Below are positions 22,078-33,382 of a stretch of 64,000 bases of DNA, piece by piece. This stretch comes from Chrysogorgia sp. JL179-B06. Taxonomy: Eukaryota; Cnidaria; Anthozoa; Scleralcyonacea; Chrysogorgiidae. How positions within the stretch are numbered: the stretch's first letter is position 1; each line of letters begins with the position of its first letter. A program made the translations under genes and the position numbers. The stretch covers positions 1,164,501-1,228,500 of the forward strand of contig JAYKKM010000495.1 of NCBI GenBank assembly GCA_035772405.1, written 5' to 3'. Below the pieces are notes generated by a model. It saw nothing but the letters and a program-made list of their open reading frames with translations, was not told the origin of the DNA and did not search any database.

Positions 22078-23160
22078 CGAACCATCAACAGGAAAAAGAA
22101 CCGACTGTAAATGACAAAGAATGCCATAATGACGTTATTAGCGAAACTCTATTGAATATCAACGAAAACATGGGCCAGATGGCAAGTTTGTTGACTAAAA
22201 TGTGTCAACGTATACCCAGTCTAAAAAACGACAAACGCCCACCGGGCGGGAAACGTCGTCCTTCAGCGTCACGAGGCTCTTCAAACGAAGCTGTAAACGA
22301 GTCTGACCGTAGATTTAGCGAAAATGAGATGTCAGACACCACCGAGCGGTCGTATAAACGACAACGCAAAAAAGATGAGCTGAGTCTCCACGCAAGCGAC
22401 GACGATATCAACGACATTAAAACGCTCAACGACCAATCTGATCAAAACTTTTTGAAGGAGCTTGTCGACTCGCTGGACCAGAACGAAACAATGGGACCAC
22501 CCGTCCAACCCCAGTTGGAAGAGATTGCTAATAAAAGATGGGGCAAACATTTGGCTCCAGAGAAAATTAAATTGCTCACCGAGCATTATCAAAAACTTGA
22601 GAATTGTCCAGGCATTATACCTATTAATGTCAACAACGAAGTTTGGACACAGCTACTGCCTTCAAAAACGAAAACTGATTTGCAATTGTCAAACATTCAG
22701 CAAACTATTCGCAAAGTTGCTGTCACGATTCTACAAACAGCAGACGAATTGCTCCCTCCAACGAAGGAAGAGGCCAATAAAAATCTAGCCACACGCTCTG
22801 TGGATGCGATAGCCATGCTTGGCCATGTCAGCCATGAGTTATCAAAATTAAGGCGGGAACAAATACGCCCCGCTCTAAAATCAGAGTATTCTTCCATTTG
22901 TACGGTGGATATTCCGAACGGCCCTTTGTTATTTGGCTCTGATTTGCCAAAGCAGTTAAGAGGCAAAGGAAGCTAACGCTATTGGTCAATCTTTGACGAT
23001 TGCCTCTAAGAAGAATTATGTTAATTATACTCCCAGAACTGGGAAAATAAGCGTTTATACAGCTATCCACACACAAACCGTTACAACAAAGGTCCATTTT
23101 TGGAAAGGCCAGAGCAAATTCTACAAAAGGAAAAAGCCTCCAATGGAGCCAGAAACGAAA
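22050..23160 (+). pseudogene. DIRS-like retrotransposon gag-like ORF
   Basis: A 308-residue frame from 22050 to 22976: an acidic N-terminus, a basic low-complexity part (GGKRRPSASRG), then a conserved region LAPEKIKLLTEHYQKLENCP, VNNEVWTQLLPSKTKTDLQL, RSVDAIAMLGHVSHELSKLR, REQIRPALKSEYSSICT and LLFGSDLPKQL. This matches the gag-type protein upstream of RT in DIRS-like elements, including the NEVWxxL and RREQIKPxL blocks. The sequence continues in a second frame (ANAIGQSLTIASKKNYVNYT) to about 23160, so there is a frameshift at about 22965. Its first 28 bp overlap the LINE frame on the other strand, a junction between two insertions. Confidence 0.8.
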
Positions 23161-23241
23161 TAATCAAACGTTTGGAAATAATACGAAATAACGTAAGTTC
23201 GTTTAATTCCTTTATTCCTCCCTTAAAGGAAAAATTACATT

Positions 23242-24310
23242 TTGTGTACTGCATTTAAAGGAGGCCAGACTCCAAATTACTGGCATGAGTGGGTCAAACT
23301 GACCTCATACAAACAAATATTATCTGAAATCAGTGGGATTAGCATTGAATGCACAGAAATTCCTTCCCAACACACAATAAAGGTCTACCGACACAGTGGA
23401 CATGACATCAGACACATAGATGATGCAATATGCAAATTGCTAAATAAAGATGTTGTAAGGGTTACGAACAAAGAACCTGGGCAGATTGTGTCTGATATTT
23501 TTCCCCATCCCAAAAAGGATGGTACATACCGGCTCATACTAAACCTTAAAAAATTCAATGAGGTAGTTGAGTACCACCATTTTAAAATAAATTCACTACT
23601 CACTGTCATACGACTTATAGAAAATAACTGCTATATGGCATCTATTGATATAAAGGATGCCTATCATTCCTTTGCCATTAAAGTTTGTGATCAAAAACTA
23701 TTATGCTTTAACTGGAAAGGCAAACTATACAAGTTTACATGCTTGCCCAATGGGCTCTCCTCAGCACCCAGAAAATTTACCAAAATATTTAAGGTTCCTT
23801 TATCACATCTACACAAACAGGGGCACATCTCCATGGGTCACCTGGATGATTTTTACTAACAGGGAAAGAATTATGAACAGTGTGCAGCAAATGTAATTGA
23901 TACGGTCATATTATTTACCAAACTAGGACCGGTTGTTCACCCAGATAAATCTAGCTTTATACCATCACAAAATATAGCATACTTGGGTTCATCCTCGATT
24001 CTAACAAACAATGACAGTTAGGTTAACAGAGGATAAAGCTGCCAACCTACAAAAAACATGCCAGGGAAGTCGCCAGAGTTATTGGAAAATTAGTGTCCAG
24101 TTTTCCTGGCACAACTTATGGTCCACTTTACTATAGGCACCTAGAAAGTGACAAATCTCTTGCCTTAAAACAAAACAAAGGCAACTTTGATGCTAATATG
24201 ACCTTGTCACTTCCAGCTAAGTCAGAACTGTCTTGGTGGATTAAAAACAGTACTATTGCATACAACAATATTTCACATGGACCGGGTACTAAATCACAAC
24301 AAATATTTAT
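23242..24310 (+). pseudogene. DIRS-like reverse transcriptase and start of RNase H region
   Basis: Frame 23242-23859: IFPHPKKDGTYRLILNLKKF, YHHFKINSLLTVIRLIENNC, MASIDIKDAYHSFAIKVCDQ, LYKFTCLPNGLSSAPRKFTK, HISMGHLDDFY. The order and wording are those of DIRS-group RTs; the active-site box reads HLDD instead of YIDD but keeps both aspartates. An in-frame TAA (23857-23859) follows, and the same frame continues QGKNYEQCAANVIDTVILF and VVHPDKSSF to about 24010. 24093-24310 gives SSFPGTTYGPLYYRHLESDK, SELSWWIKNSTIAYNNISHG, the connection to RNase H. Homology stops near 24310, where RNase H itself should follow but is found inverted at 24400-24665. Confidence 0.88.
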
Positions 24311-24399
24311 TTATTTTTCTTACCATTCACTAATTTCCACGGAGCCGTCAAACCTTTTACGCAGTTTCTCTTCAAATTCTACACGTTCATTCTCTGCCT

Positions 24400-24665
24400 C
24401 TTGGTAACTTTGTATCCAAGTCGTATTTTTGTATCTTATTACATTCGACTGAATGGCTAGTACCCATGTGATTTAGGACACTGACACCTGTTGTGTTGTC
24501 TAATCTGAGTCTGATGTGTATGTGACATTTATCTTTAGCAAGTGTTTGCAACCCCAGAAATGCTGCAAGCATTTCCAAACAATTTATATGTTGTTTTGCT
24601 TCAACAGGTGTCCAATGACCACCTGTAGAAACTCCTTCACATTCAGCCCAATAAAGAGGCATCAG
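24400..24665 (-). pseudogene. DIRS-like RNase H segment, inverted relative to its RT
   Basis: Minus-strand translation: GVSTGGHWTPVEAKQHINCL, EMLAAFLGLQTLAKDKC, RLRLDNTTGVSVLNHMGTSH, SVECNKIQKYDLD. This is the DIRS RNase H core (GGHWTPxEAxxHINxLEM ... DNTTxVxxLNxMGSSHS). It lies 90 bp beyond the plus-strand RT segment but in opposite orientation, so either an internal inversion or a second copy. Confidence 0.85.
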
Positions 24666-25439
24666 TTTTAATCTGAAGTGTTGGTAGTCAAAAAAACCTA
24701 TACACAAATATATGAATTTCAAGCTACTTAATATGCCATGCCAGTTTACGATATTTTGTCGTTTAAATTTAATACTCTCGTCCATTTAACAAATTTAATA
24801 CTTTGCGTCTGGTTGGGCGCAACTTCCTTCGTCTTCGATGATACATGGATGGTAGGGAAAACGCAAACTCCCAGTTCGTCAGTCTTTAGCTTCGGATAGT
24901 TAGGCTTACTGAGTACCGGCAACTAAAGAATCGCCTCTCGTAATCCTGTGGTGTAAAATGGTCTGAGCATATAGTCGAAGTCTTCGACGGTACAAACAAA
25001 CGCTTTGCGGATACAAAATCAACCTATAATTTTCTTCTCTCAGCTTCAGCGTGCTCGTCATTGAAGTATGGAATAGTATGTAGACTTATTCCATCTTTTA
25101 AGCTTGCTTTGTTGGTACAGTTAGCAGCAACACAGTAAAAAGTCATATCTTTTACGATCACGAAATTTACATATTTACGTGCCAAGAGTCACTCGCTTGC
25201 GTGACGTAACAAATAACGCTCGTTCCAGTTTCCTACAAGTCTATTTCAATCACGGACACGTGCCATCCAAAAGCCCAATTTTGGCGTGTTCAAACGGCTC
25301 TAAAATTTTTGCTTTTTAATGAAATCGAAAAATTCTTTCACCCAAACACTATACTAACTAAATGTGTACTATTAATAGGCAGAAAATCATTTTTTGTGTC
25401 AGGGGCACTTTAAGCAACCATTGCCATTGGAGATGTCCT
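24666..25439. other. Unassigned
   Basis: TTTAAATTTAATACT and ACAAATTTAATACTTTG form a short direct duplication around 24760-24805. No gene supported. Confidence 0.35.
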
Positions 25440-25610
25440 TTCATTAGTCATGCATATAAAATGAATAGTTTCAGAAACGAAATACTGACATTTCGAGCCA
25501 AGCCCTTTACATTTACTCTGAAGAAGGGCTCTGGTCGAAGACAAATCTCACTATTTCGGTCCTCAAAATTCTTGCCAGTTCACAATCTATTCATTTTGCT
25601 ATAAAAGGAT
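25440..25610 (+). repeat. Penelope-like/retrozyme-type terminal repeat fragment (decayed hammerhead-like core)
   Basis: Contains TTTACTCTGAAGAAGGGCTC then TGGTCGAAG and later CCAGTTCACAATCTATTCAT. A related copy is in reverse orientation at 27880-28085 (TTTACTCTGATGAGCACTC, GAAAC, GCAGTTCACAACCTATCC). CTGATGA ... GAAA is the hammerhead ribozyme core; here it is mutated (CTGAAGA) and stem II is poorly paired. Such cores end Penelope-like elements and retrozymes. Family assignment is tentative. Confidence 0.35.
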
Positions 25611-26817
25611 CCCACAGATAACTTTGAATTCATGCTTGTTTATAATTTAATCTTAATTCAAGAAAAGGAAATGGCTCATTAGGAATCTTTTGCCTTTTGG
25701 GATTAAATTTTGGGTTGCTTGTCTGAGTTTTGACCTAATGAAAATGCCTTCTACACTGAGTCGCTCGAAAAAGGACTATAGATGCGACGCAACAAATATG
25801 GTTGGTTGGCCCCACCCATATTTATCGCCTTGCATTCTTGTGTGTTCCGTTATCCTCTTTGCAAGAGAGGAAGGCTTTTGAATAACATTTGATACTTGAC
25901 ACAAGTGCACTTTGCCACAAAGAAAGACAAAATCTTACTTTTATGGCCAGGTACTATACCTTGTCAGGTCACAATATACTAACATGTTTTTAATATTGAA
26001 TAGACACACTGTATAAATATGTGCAATTTCTCTGCTTGTTTTAGCTTTATATTTCAAATGGGCCACTTGGAGAAACAATTGACACTGCTCAAGATAAGCA
26101 AGTATGACTGGATAGATAGCCATGGTTCGTATGGAAATGGGTGGAAATGTGCAACAAGTCCCTAGCTGAGTTTTCCAAGCAACATGCATATATCCAGAGT
26201 ATCAACAGTTATTTACCAGAACCTGCTAGCCAAACTGAGTCTGATGAGAATGATTTTACTGGGAAAAGAAAGGCCAGTGAAAATTTGATTACTCAATTGA
26301 CAATGGCAAACTTGACAAGGATACCATTAATCAGGACCAAGCAGTGAGCCAATGTGTTGAGAACTGTCGAATTGGTATGAATGACATGCACTATAAATAC
26401 AATATTACAAGTAATATTAAAAAATTATTCATGAGATTTAAAAGAAAATTATATTTACCAGTAATCAATAGTAGTTATAAGTAGAAATTTACTGATATCC
26501 TATTGCAAATACTTAATTCAGATTTGCTATCTATTTCAAACGTGAGGGCCTCCATATGTCAACAAACTTTAACGGAATAGATTTGCGACAGTTCGAAAGC
26601 GAGTATTTGTCAAAGGTGGCGAAGGCGCAAGTGGTAGTTTGATATATTATCCACATTTAGGAACAGAACAGCTTTTTATAACACGCTTTTTACACGGAAA
26701 AGCTCAAGCGTGGAAAACAAATCCGCAATACTTCATGTTCAATGTTTATATAATGCAATATAAACAAACGATGTAAACAGAAACGGGGACATGCGCAGAA
26801 CGGACTTGACGGCACCT
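25611..26817. other. Unassigned; one weak plus-strand frame
   Basis: 26141-26347 (plus) is open and hydrophilic (EFSKQHAYIQSINSYLPEPA) but has no recognisable family, no splice support and is short. The rest shows nothing. Confidence 0.3.
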
Positions 26818-26935
26818 TTAACAATTAGTCACCGAAGTCGAGGTGACTATCGTTGAATATTTACCGAGCCGCGAGGTAAATATAACGATAATCACCGAGA
26901 CTGAGGTGACTAATTGTTTTAGTATAATTTCAGGC
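26818..26935. repeat. Short foldback repeat (MITE end)
   Basis: AACAATTAGTCACCGAAGTC ... GACTGAGGTGACTAATTGTT are inverted; the centre GAATATTTACCGAGCCGC is also partly self-complementary. Likely the end of a larger MITE; similar CTAATTGTTTTAGTA wording recurs near 56640. Confidence 0.6.
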
Positions 26936-27879
26936 TTGAACTGAATATTCAATTGAGAAGTTTTAAACAGACACTTTTCTTCACGCTTGACAGCTTTCAA
27001 AAACACACTAACGATCAAAACGGACGTAAAAATACAAAATACGATAGACAACTTCCTTACCCTTAGACAATTCTATCTTGAGAGAAATATGATATATACA
27101 ATGTCTTTATGCTAAGTTTTTAAGCCTTTTCGACGATTTTTTAATTATAATAATAGTCACGATTTTGAAAAAAAATTCGTCATGTTTCAGAAACCATACA
27201 TCAAAATGCTGATTCCGAGAGGGACTGGAACGAATAAATATAGTCTGGCCCTTGTCTGGCCACAAAAAACACTTTTTCAATGACTATCGTCTCAGATTTA
27301 CTGGTCAGTCAGCCAATCAGAACTTGTTTAAGCTCAGAAATTATACTAACACCTCATAGAAATTGAGAGAGAATAATCTATTTGTTTTAGTAGAAACTAA
27401 CCTGTATATCTTTATTCTTTGGGATTATTTAAAAAACAATGCATACATTGCATAGCCATTATTTCTGAGTAAAAACCACGGTGAAATCAAACTCTCACTC
27501 CTCTGGGTTCCATCTTGTGTATGCCTGTGCAGGTCCTGGTACTCAATTTTCTACTCATTATCTATTAACAAATAGATATCGAGTAGAGTAGCCAATCAGA
27601 TTGCAGCATTTGCAATAGTATACATTAAGTCTCTACTAATCGTCGATAGATAAGGAGTAGGAAATTGAGTATGGAGAAAGTTCTGTTTGGAGTAAGCGAT
27701 ATGGATGAGATATTGGAGTAAACTCCAGATTATGTACTGTGTAAAAATCTGTAAAAATACTGTACTGTAGGAACCTGAACTGAGAACTAAGTTACGGAAG
27801 AATTCTACTAAAACAATTAGAGTATGAGTGAGTATTATGAATAGTGAGCTACTATGCCTTTGTTGGCCTCATCAACTAT
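26936..27879. other. Unassigned
   Basis: 27540-27680 has an inverted pair: CTCAATTTTCTACTCATTATC and GATAAGGAGTAGGAAATTGAG flanking CCAATCAGATTGCAGCATTT, probably a MITE. No gene. Confidence 0.35.
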
Positions 27880-28085
27880 CACCTCGTACAGTAGTAACAT
27901 GGATAGGTTGTGAACTGCTGAGTTTTAAGGAATGAAATACTGATGTTTCAAGTAGAGTGCTCATCAGAGTAAATGTGATGAAATGAAATTTAAAATAGGT
28001 TATGTATGCAAAAAGGGTGGCGTAAGTGGAAATTGAGATGAGAAACGGTGGATTATCTGTCTATATTTACTAATACAGTCGGCAA
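27880..28085 (-). repeat. Penelope-like/retrozyme-type terminal repeat, second copy, inverted
   Basis: On the minus strand TTTACTCTGATGAGCACTCT, then CTTGAAACATCAG, then GCAGTTCACAACCTATCC. CTGATGAG is at 27967-27960 and GAAAC at 27949-27945. This copy keeps the exact CTGATGA and GAAA core nucleotides of a hammerhead ribozyme, but the stem II between them pairs weakly. Confidence 0.35.
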
Positions 28086-28369
28086 TTTAAAAAATACACA
28101 GAGTAAAATATATATGACTGGGAACCTGGTACGAATCACTCCATTATAATGAAGATGTTTTACCTAAATGTACAGTATTTTAGTTAATACCAAAATACAT
28201 TATTTTTATGCCCTATTCCATACATGTACGAAGTAAGAGATAAATCTCGAGGGCGCATAGCATCCCAGGGCTTTATATAGCATACATCCCAATGTTCGAT
28301 AGCCTGCGTGCAGTCTCGACAGGCACGCACACCCGCTTCCTGTATAGACTGCGCATCGGAGAGCAAAAG

Positions 28370-29155
28370 CTTGTACCAGTCACGTGGATTTCCCCAAAAA
28401 TGTGGGGAAGAAAGCTGAAAGATACTACATTCTTCCCATTTCAGGCAGCATTGTGTTGTGGTTGCTGTAGATGAAGCACACTGTATAAGCCAGTAGTAAG
28501 TAGTGGTTTGTCATTACAAGATAAATAAAATGAACGAGCGTCGAGTGCTGTGTTTATAACGAACGAGTGCCCTTTTATATTGTGCATCTCGCTCTCATCT
28601 ATAAAATATCTGAGAATTTATTTATCTAATCGTAAAATGATTTTACTTAGGGGTTTACCTGGAACAATAAAACCAGTACCATTTAGAGATTGGTATGGTA
28701 ACCTAGGTGAGCTGAAGTCCTTGTTGGATGGCATAAGTTTAATTGTGTGCAACAGCCACTTTAGCCACAAAAAGGAAAATTTTCGATGTTTTGTCCTTGA
28801 CACATGAGAAAACTTATGTACTGAACATGAGCCCTGATCGAGCAAACCTTAAATACAGCAGCCAGTATATTGATAAAAACTTGGAACTGAATGTTATTTT
28901 TGGCAGTCTCGTTGATGAAGTTAAGCAGAAGAAAGACACCACCTGACGGACACTTGTGTACTGCCAGACAAGGAAGCAATCTGAAATTTTATGGAGGGTT
29001 TTTAAGTTGCAGCTTGAGGATAACATGTATGCAGGTGGCATTGCTTCTCCAAAGAAATATATGACACAAATGTTTCATGTTGGAACACCTAACTCAACAA
29101 AACAGCTTATACTTGAGAATATATCTGACATCAATGGGCATGTTAGAGTCCTTAT
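28370..29155 (+). pseudogene. RecQ-like DNA helicase fragment
   Basis: Plus strand: HCVVVAVDEAHCISQ (motif II, DEAH plus the RecQ-specific continuation) ending at a TAG near 28490; after ~180 bp of unrelated or intronic sequence VPFRDWYGNLGELKSLLDG, then in another frame CTATLATKRKIFDVLSLTHE, MSPDRANLKYSSQY, GSLVDEVKQKK, then RTLVYCQTRKQSEILWRVFK and MTQMFHVGTPNSTKQLI. These are RecQ-family blocks from motif II through the start of the second RecA lobe. The motif I/ATP-binding part and RQC domain are not seen, and there are several stops and shifts. RecQ-like helicase copies are common in cnidarian repeats; whether it belonged to the neighbouring DIRS element is unknown. Confidence 0.8.
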
Positions 29156-29176
29156 ATATTATACCTCAACTTCAAA

Positions 29177-29749
29177 TTGTCCAATCAGAAAGCTCAGTTT
29201 GTGCCACGTGAGCAGGAAATTAATCGCGATATCACGCGTTATAATGAATTGAGTAACATTTCAGCAAATCACATAGAGCAAGAAGTTGACCATATCCGTA
29301 TTTTCGTACCGCAATCCAAAACAGACATTTATCGAGAAGGAAATTATGTGTTCATCAAACGCCTGCGTAACCAATATTGTCCAGTTGCTCTTTTAGAGAG
29401 ATATATGAATGAAGCAGATATAGATCCAAACAGCAACCTTCCCATATTCAGACCCGTCAGACTGTATAAATCCAAGAAGCGGTACAAGCTCTACGGGACG
29501 AAATTGTCATACACACGGTGCAGAGAAGTGTTCAAAGAGTGTTTGGAAAGCCTTGGCCACAATTCAACGTTGTATGGATTACACAGCCTACGATCCGGAG
29601 GTGCTACAGCAGCAGTTAACAACAATCCGAAAATCTCTGAAAGGATGCTCATGCTACACGGTCGTTGGAAATCCGATGTGGCCAAAGACATGTACATTCA
29701 AGAAAGCATTAGCAAAAGATTAACTGTAACAAATTCTCTGGGACTTTAA
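29177..29749 (+). CDS. Tyrosine recombinase of a DIRS-like retrotransposon
   Basis: A 190-residue frame with the whole C-terminal catalytic set of DIRS/Ngaro-type tyrosine recombinases: Arg I in TRYNELSNI, HxxR in YGLHSLRSGGATAAVNN, His in LMLHGRWKSD, and the nucleophile in AKDMYIQES; it ends VTNSLGL before TAA. The conserved middle VPQSKTDIYREGNYVFIKRL and YCPVALLERYM is present. The N-terminal SAM-like core-binding domain is missing: upstream sequence switches to RecQ helicase. Its orientation matches the gag and RT at 22.05-24.3 kb, so it may be the 3' gene of that element, separated by later insertions. The first ~20 residues after the ATG look unrelated, so the true start is not here. 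Confidence 0.88.
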   Translation: MSNQKAQFVPREQEINRDITRYNELSNISANHIEQEVDHIRIFVPQSKTDIYREGNYVFIKRLRNQYCPVALLERYMNEADIDPNSNLPIFRPVRLYKSKKRYKLYGTKLSYTRCREVFKECLESLGHNSTLYGLHSLRSGGATAAVNNNPKISERMLMLHGRWKSDVAKDMYIQESISKRLTVTNSLGL

Positions 29750-30109
29750 AAAATAAAAATAATAATAAATTCGTAGAGTTTGAATTATAATAAACCTTTC
29801 GGTTTGATACGCCTGAGCATAAACCAACATAACATTGTTGTATGCGTCTTAATTTATAGTAATTAAGAGGTAAAATACTTTACGTTCGTTTGAGTAGAAC
29901 GAATTAGAACGTAAGTCAAGCTTCAAACAGAGAAAGGAAGTTTGGAGCGACCTGTTCAGATCATTTATCCTCTGGAACTCCAGAGTGACGTACAACAACC
30001 AGCTAACTGCTGAACCCACAAGCAGCAAAGTTTAAGCAGAAGAGAAAAGCTGTGCAGGATGCACAAGCCAAGATTGAAGCCATTGCTCGAGGAAGAACAG
30101 TAAACCTTT
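29750..30109. other. Short unassigned spacer with a coding-like shred
   Basis: 30011-30109 is open on the plus strand and strongly biased (NPQAAKFKQKRKAVQDAQAK, IEAIARGRTVN). It could be an exon end or an old gag piece. It stops at the LTR start at 30110. Confidence 0.25.
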
Positions 30110-33100
30110 TGTTACCTGACACGCTTTTATAACGCAACAAGAAGTGTGACTTAAACTATTTGGCTTTTAATACTGTTTATTTATAAACTAGAAATACGTG
30201 TACGCAACAACCCCTCGCCTGCCGTAATAGCGTAGTCCTTAGTTATTTTACTTAAAAATCGATAACCCATTGATTTGCCTATCTCTGAGAGCCTTTAAAC
30301 TATCAAGCTTGTGTTGTTATGAATTTCATTGTTTCATAATTAGACATCAAACTAAATAACGAAATAACTCAAAGTGTTTACTTTTTTGGGTGCAATTATA
30401 TCAACCTGCAATGATTAAGATTTGTTTGATATGTAAAGGCCGGATCCTCACTGTGATGTCACACTGTATAATAACTTACTGAAAATGTCAATCAAAGCAC
30501 TCAAAACTCAAAGCGTACAAAAAGTATCTCACTACTGACAATTAATCATTTTGAGGCTGCTACATACTGTAACGTGTCTAGCAGGTTTTGCTATATATAA
30601 TACAGGGCATCATTTTTCACATTATTATAAATTCTAGTTAATATTTGTTACTATTATTAAGTTACAACATTATTTGTTACTATTATTATTAAGCAAAAAC
30701 TTGAGTAAAAAAGTGCCAACAGTTTGCCTGTTATGCATTTTGAAACATTTTTCTATACCGTTTATAATCTCTCCCACTCAAAACCCCTTTGGAAGTAAGT
30801 TGTATAATCCCAGGGTATATAAACAGATTCTACAATGGGATATATCTTCTTCTGTTCAGGTTTATAAACATTATATACCACACCTTCAAAAAAAACTCTG
30901 AACACATTTGCTTAGTTTTTAATGTATCAGGACCCTGGCTCCTTTATCAAAATGACACAGTTACAAAAGTGAAGCCCTATTTATAACAGATTACAAGATG
31001 ATGATATTCAAAAAAAGTCTCTCAGGTTCAGTTCCATGGGAATAAAGCTGTTTAATTTATGTCCAGAATCATATTTTATTGCCCCAATTTTAAAAAATGC
31101 ACATATAAATGCTCTTGTGGTGCATGCCCAATTAGTGTGTTGCCAGATTTGTTGATGAAGGTAATACTTTTAGTTCGAGTGATCACACATATTATATTAA
31201 TTTTACATTTGATTGTTTGTTTGTAAGAAATGTAATAAAATCTATGTTAATAAAATCTACTTTATATATCCTTCAGAAAGCACTTCAACAAGAGTAGCTT
31301 AAATATATATAAAACCGGCATTGCATATGCAGTTCTATTCCAAGGACTAAAGTGTTTCCCCACAAACACTAAGTGGAGGCCAGGCCAGGCATAACATGTG
31401 TAGGTCTATAAACCTGTACAATGCATGTTTACACTACTCAAATGTACAAATGCCTTTACGCCCATACAAAAATTAAAAGCACAACATTGTCATTGATGCA
31501 TTGGCATTACAGTAAATTATATCACATTATCACCGCATTGATCAAGGGTGTACTTCACCTGCTTGTTGGTTGAGCTGACACATCCATGCAATATATCTAG
31601 TATTATAAAATAATCGGAAGTAAATGAGCGACGACACGCTGTCTGATTGAGCTAAAAAACCGTGTCATTATAAGTAAATATTAAAGCATACAGTAGCTAA
31701 GCTGACGTGTTCCTCGCGTAGATTTTGTCGTTTTTGACGTAGTGTAAATCACAAAAGGAAGTCAAAGAATACCTGGATACAAGACTAATCAAGGTACTAA
31801 CACAAGAGAATGTTTTAACTGCAACGTTGGATACATTTTCATCACTAAAAATCGCTAACATGTTTCCTAGCAACGCACATAGCAACGCCGCTTATAACAG
31901 TTAAATCTGCATTTTTCATTGCCCGGCGGCGCGAAGTGCCGTCCGGGCCGAAGGCCCTGGGGCGAGGGTGCTAATCTCGACGGAATTGTTTCCCGCGCTT
32001 TTTTATGCAAGGAAGTGAAAGTAGCCTTTATGTCGGAATATATATATATTTGTATGTATGGTAAACGATCCTTTATTGTTGCCATGGTAACAAAGGAAAA
32101 TTGGGGTTAGAGAGGGATAATTTGGCAGTCCAAGGGGTTAAGTTAGAATTATTAGGGTTAGGAATTGTGATTGGGACGTACGTACTATAAACGGCTTTTT
32201 TTTTAATTTAAATTGACGTCAGCGCGACAAACGTACCTTTACGCCGCCGCCCCCCCCAGAAAACCGAAAGCGTTTTTTTTTTGGGGGGGAGGCTTTGGGT
32301 TTTCGGAGCGGGCGGGCGGGCGGCGTACAAGAAGTTGCAGAACCTCTGGACTAAAGCATCAAATTATACAGACTTTACCAGATGATTTCAAGCCATAATT
32401 GTAGACTGCAGTGTTGACGGGCAAGAACAGATACAAATAAAGGTAAATAAATCAATAATTTCTCAAATAATGGATAATAATAGTACACTGCGAGTCTGTG
32501 TTGAGCAATTAATTTGCCTTTTCTGCATAGTTTTTTTGGTTAGGGTTAGTAATTTGGCGAGATTTAGGTTTAGGGTTTTGATGATATTAGGTTAGAATTT
32601 CGTCGTACGGCAGGGCTTTTAGTGTTAATTTAATGGTGTTATTTTATAATATAAAAGGAATAAACAACTTTGTCTTGTGTGATTATCGAGTTATAATGGC
32701 ACTCGAGAAGTTAGTAAAACTTTACTGGTCATGCTATGCTAATTACAATATATTTCTAAAGATCTGAATATGTAAATGTTTCAAAATTTGCATGGGGACA
32801 ATGAACTTAAGGTGGATATTAAAATGTCTATAAAGATTAAAGACTAAACTAAACAGTTCAGAACTTATCTGTCTGTACACAACAACAGTCAATAGGAGAT
32901 TCCGACAACAGGTTAACAATCCATATGGCTTGACTAAGGAAGGAATAATAACGACCAGCGGCAGCGAACTACACGACTGACTTTGTAACCACTTTGATAC
33001 ATATAGTTCACTCATACATATGCATGACTGAGAATTGTATGATCGTTACTTATATAGTTTCTAGAGTGTATAATTATAGTAACATACTTCATTCTATTTA

Positions 33101-33280
33101 TAATGTATTTACTTACTATTAAATGACATCATAGCTGAGTCATGCTAAGTCAGTCATACATGTAAGTATTTGTTAACTCGGGTTACAAGTGTTTATTTCC
33201 TATACTAAACGTTTCAAATGTTCGGTGATCAAATAACGTCTAGTTAATTAATATGTCTCTAGATAGACATATCCGTAACA
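30110..33280 (-). repeat. 3' LTR, split in two by a 2.6-kb insertion
   Basis: 30110-30188 matches 41795-41873 (TGTTACSTGACACGCTTTTA onward), and 32800-33280 matches 41874-42340 (AATGAACTTAAGG onward). It ends TGTT...AACA. Relative to the 5' LTR this copy has ~45 extra bp at 33114-33160 and lacks a tandem duplication around 41930-41995. Confidence 0.9.
30189..32799. mobile_element. Uncharacterised 2.6-kb insertion inside the 3' LTR
   Basis: Comparison with the intact 5' LTR shows an interruption between TTTATAAAC and AATGAACTT; only AC is shared at both ends, so no clear target duplication. Its left end (AGAAATACG...CCCCTCGCC) resembles 2195-2240. Contents: mostly AT-rich with no supported gene; a GC-rich palindromic patch at 31920-31970 (GCCCGGCGGCGCGAAGTGCC) and a C8/T9/G7 homopolymer-rich block at 32240-32330. 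Confidence 0.6.
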
Positions 33281-33295
33281 CCCTCCCTCTTAAAG
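33281..33295 (-). other. Polypurine tract of the Gypsy element
   Basis: On the minus strand CTTTAAGAGGGAGGG directly precedes TGTTACGG, the start of the 3' LTR. This is the expected plus-strand priming site position. Confidence 0.85.
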
Positions 33296-33382
33296 AAAAA
33301 AGGAAGTTTGATGGAACTTTCTTTTTGGATTATAAAATAAAATGTTTGACTACATGTTATGGCCTCGAAAGACAGTCTGCTA

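Noticed and set aside
26818..27051. 77-residue minus-strand frame
   Set aside because: Covers a foldback repeat; hydrophobic composition is a by-product of AT content.
31919..31990. GC-rich patch that might be a structured RNA or CpG promoter
   Set aside because: Only a short palindrome (GCCCGG...CCGGGC); no recognisable RNA fold or gene start next to it.
32213..32398. 61-residue plus-strand frame with glycine-rich stretch
   Set aside because: Generated by C8, T9 and G7 homopolymers; not coding.
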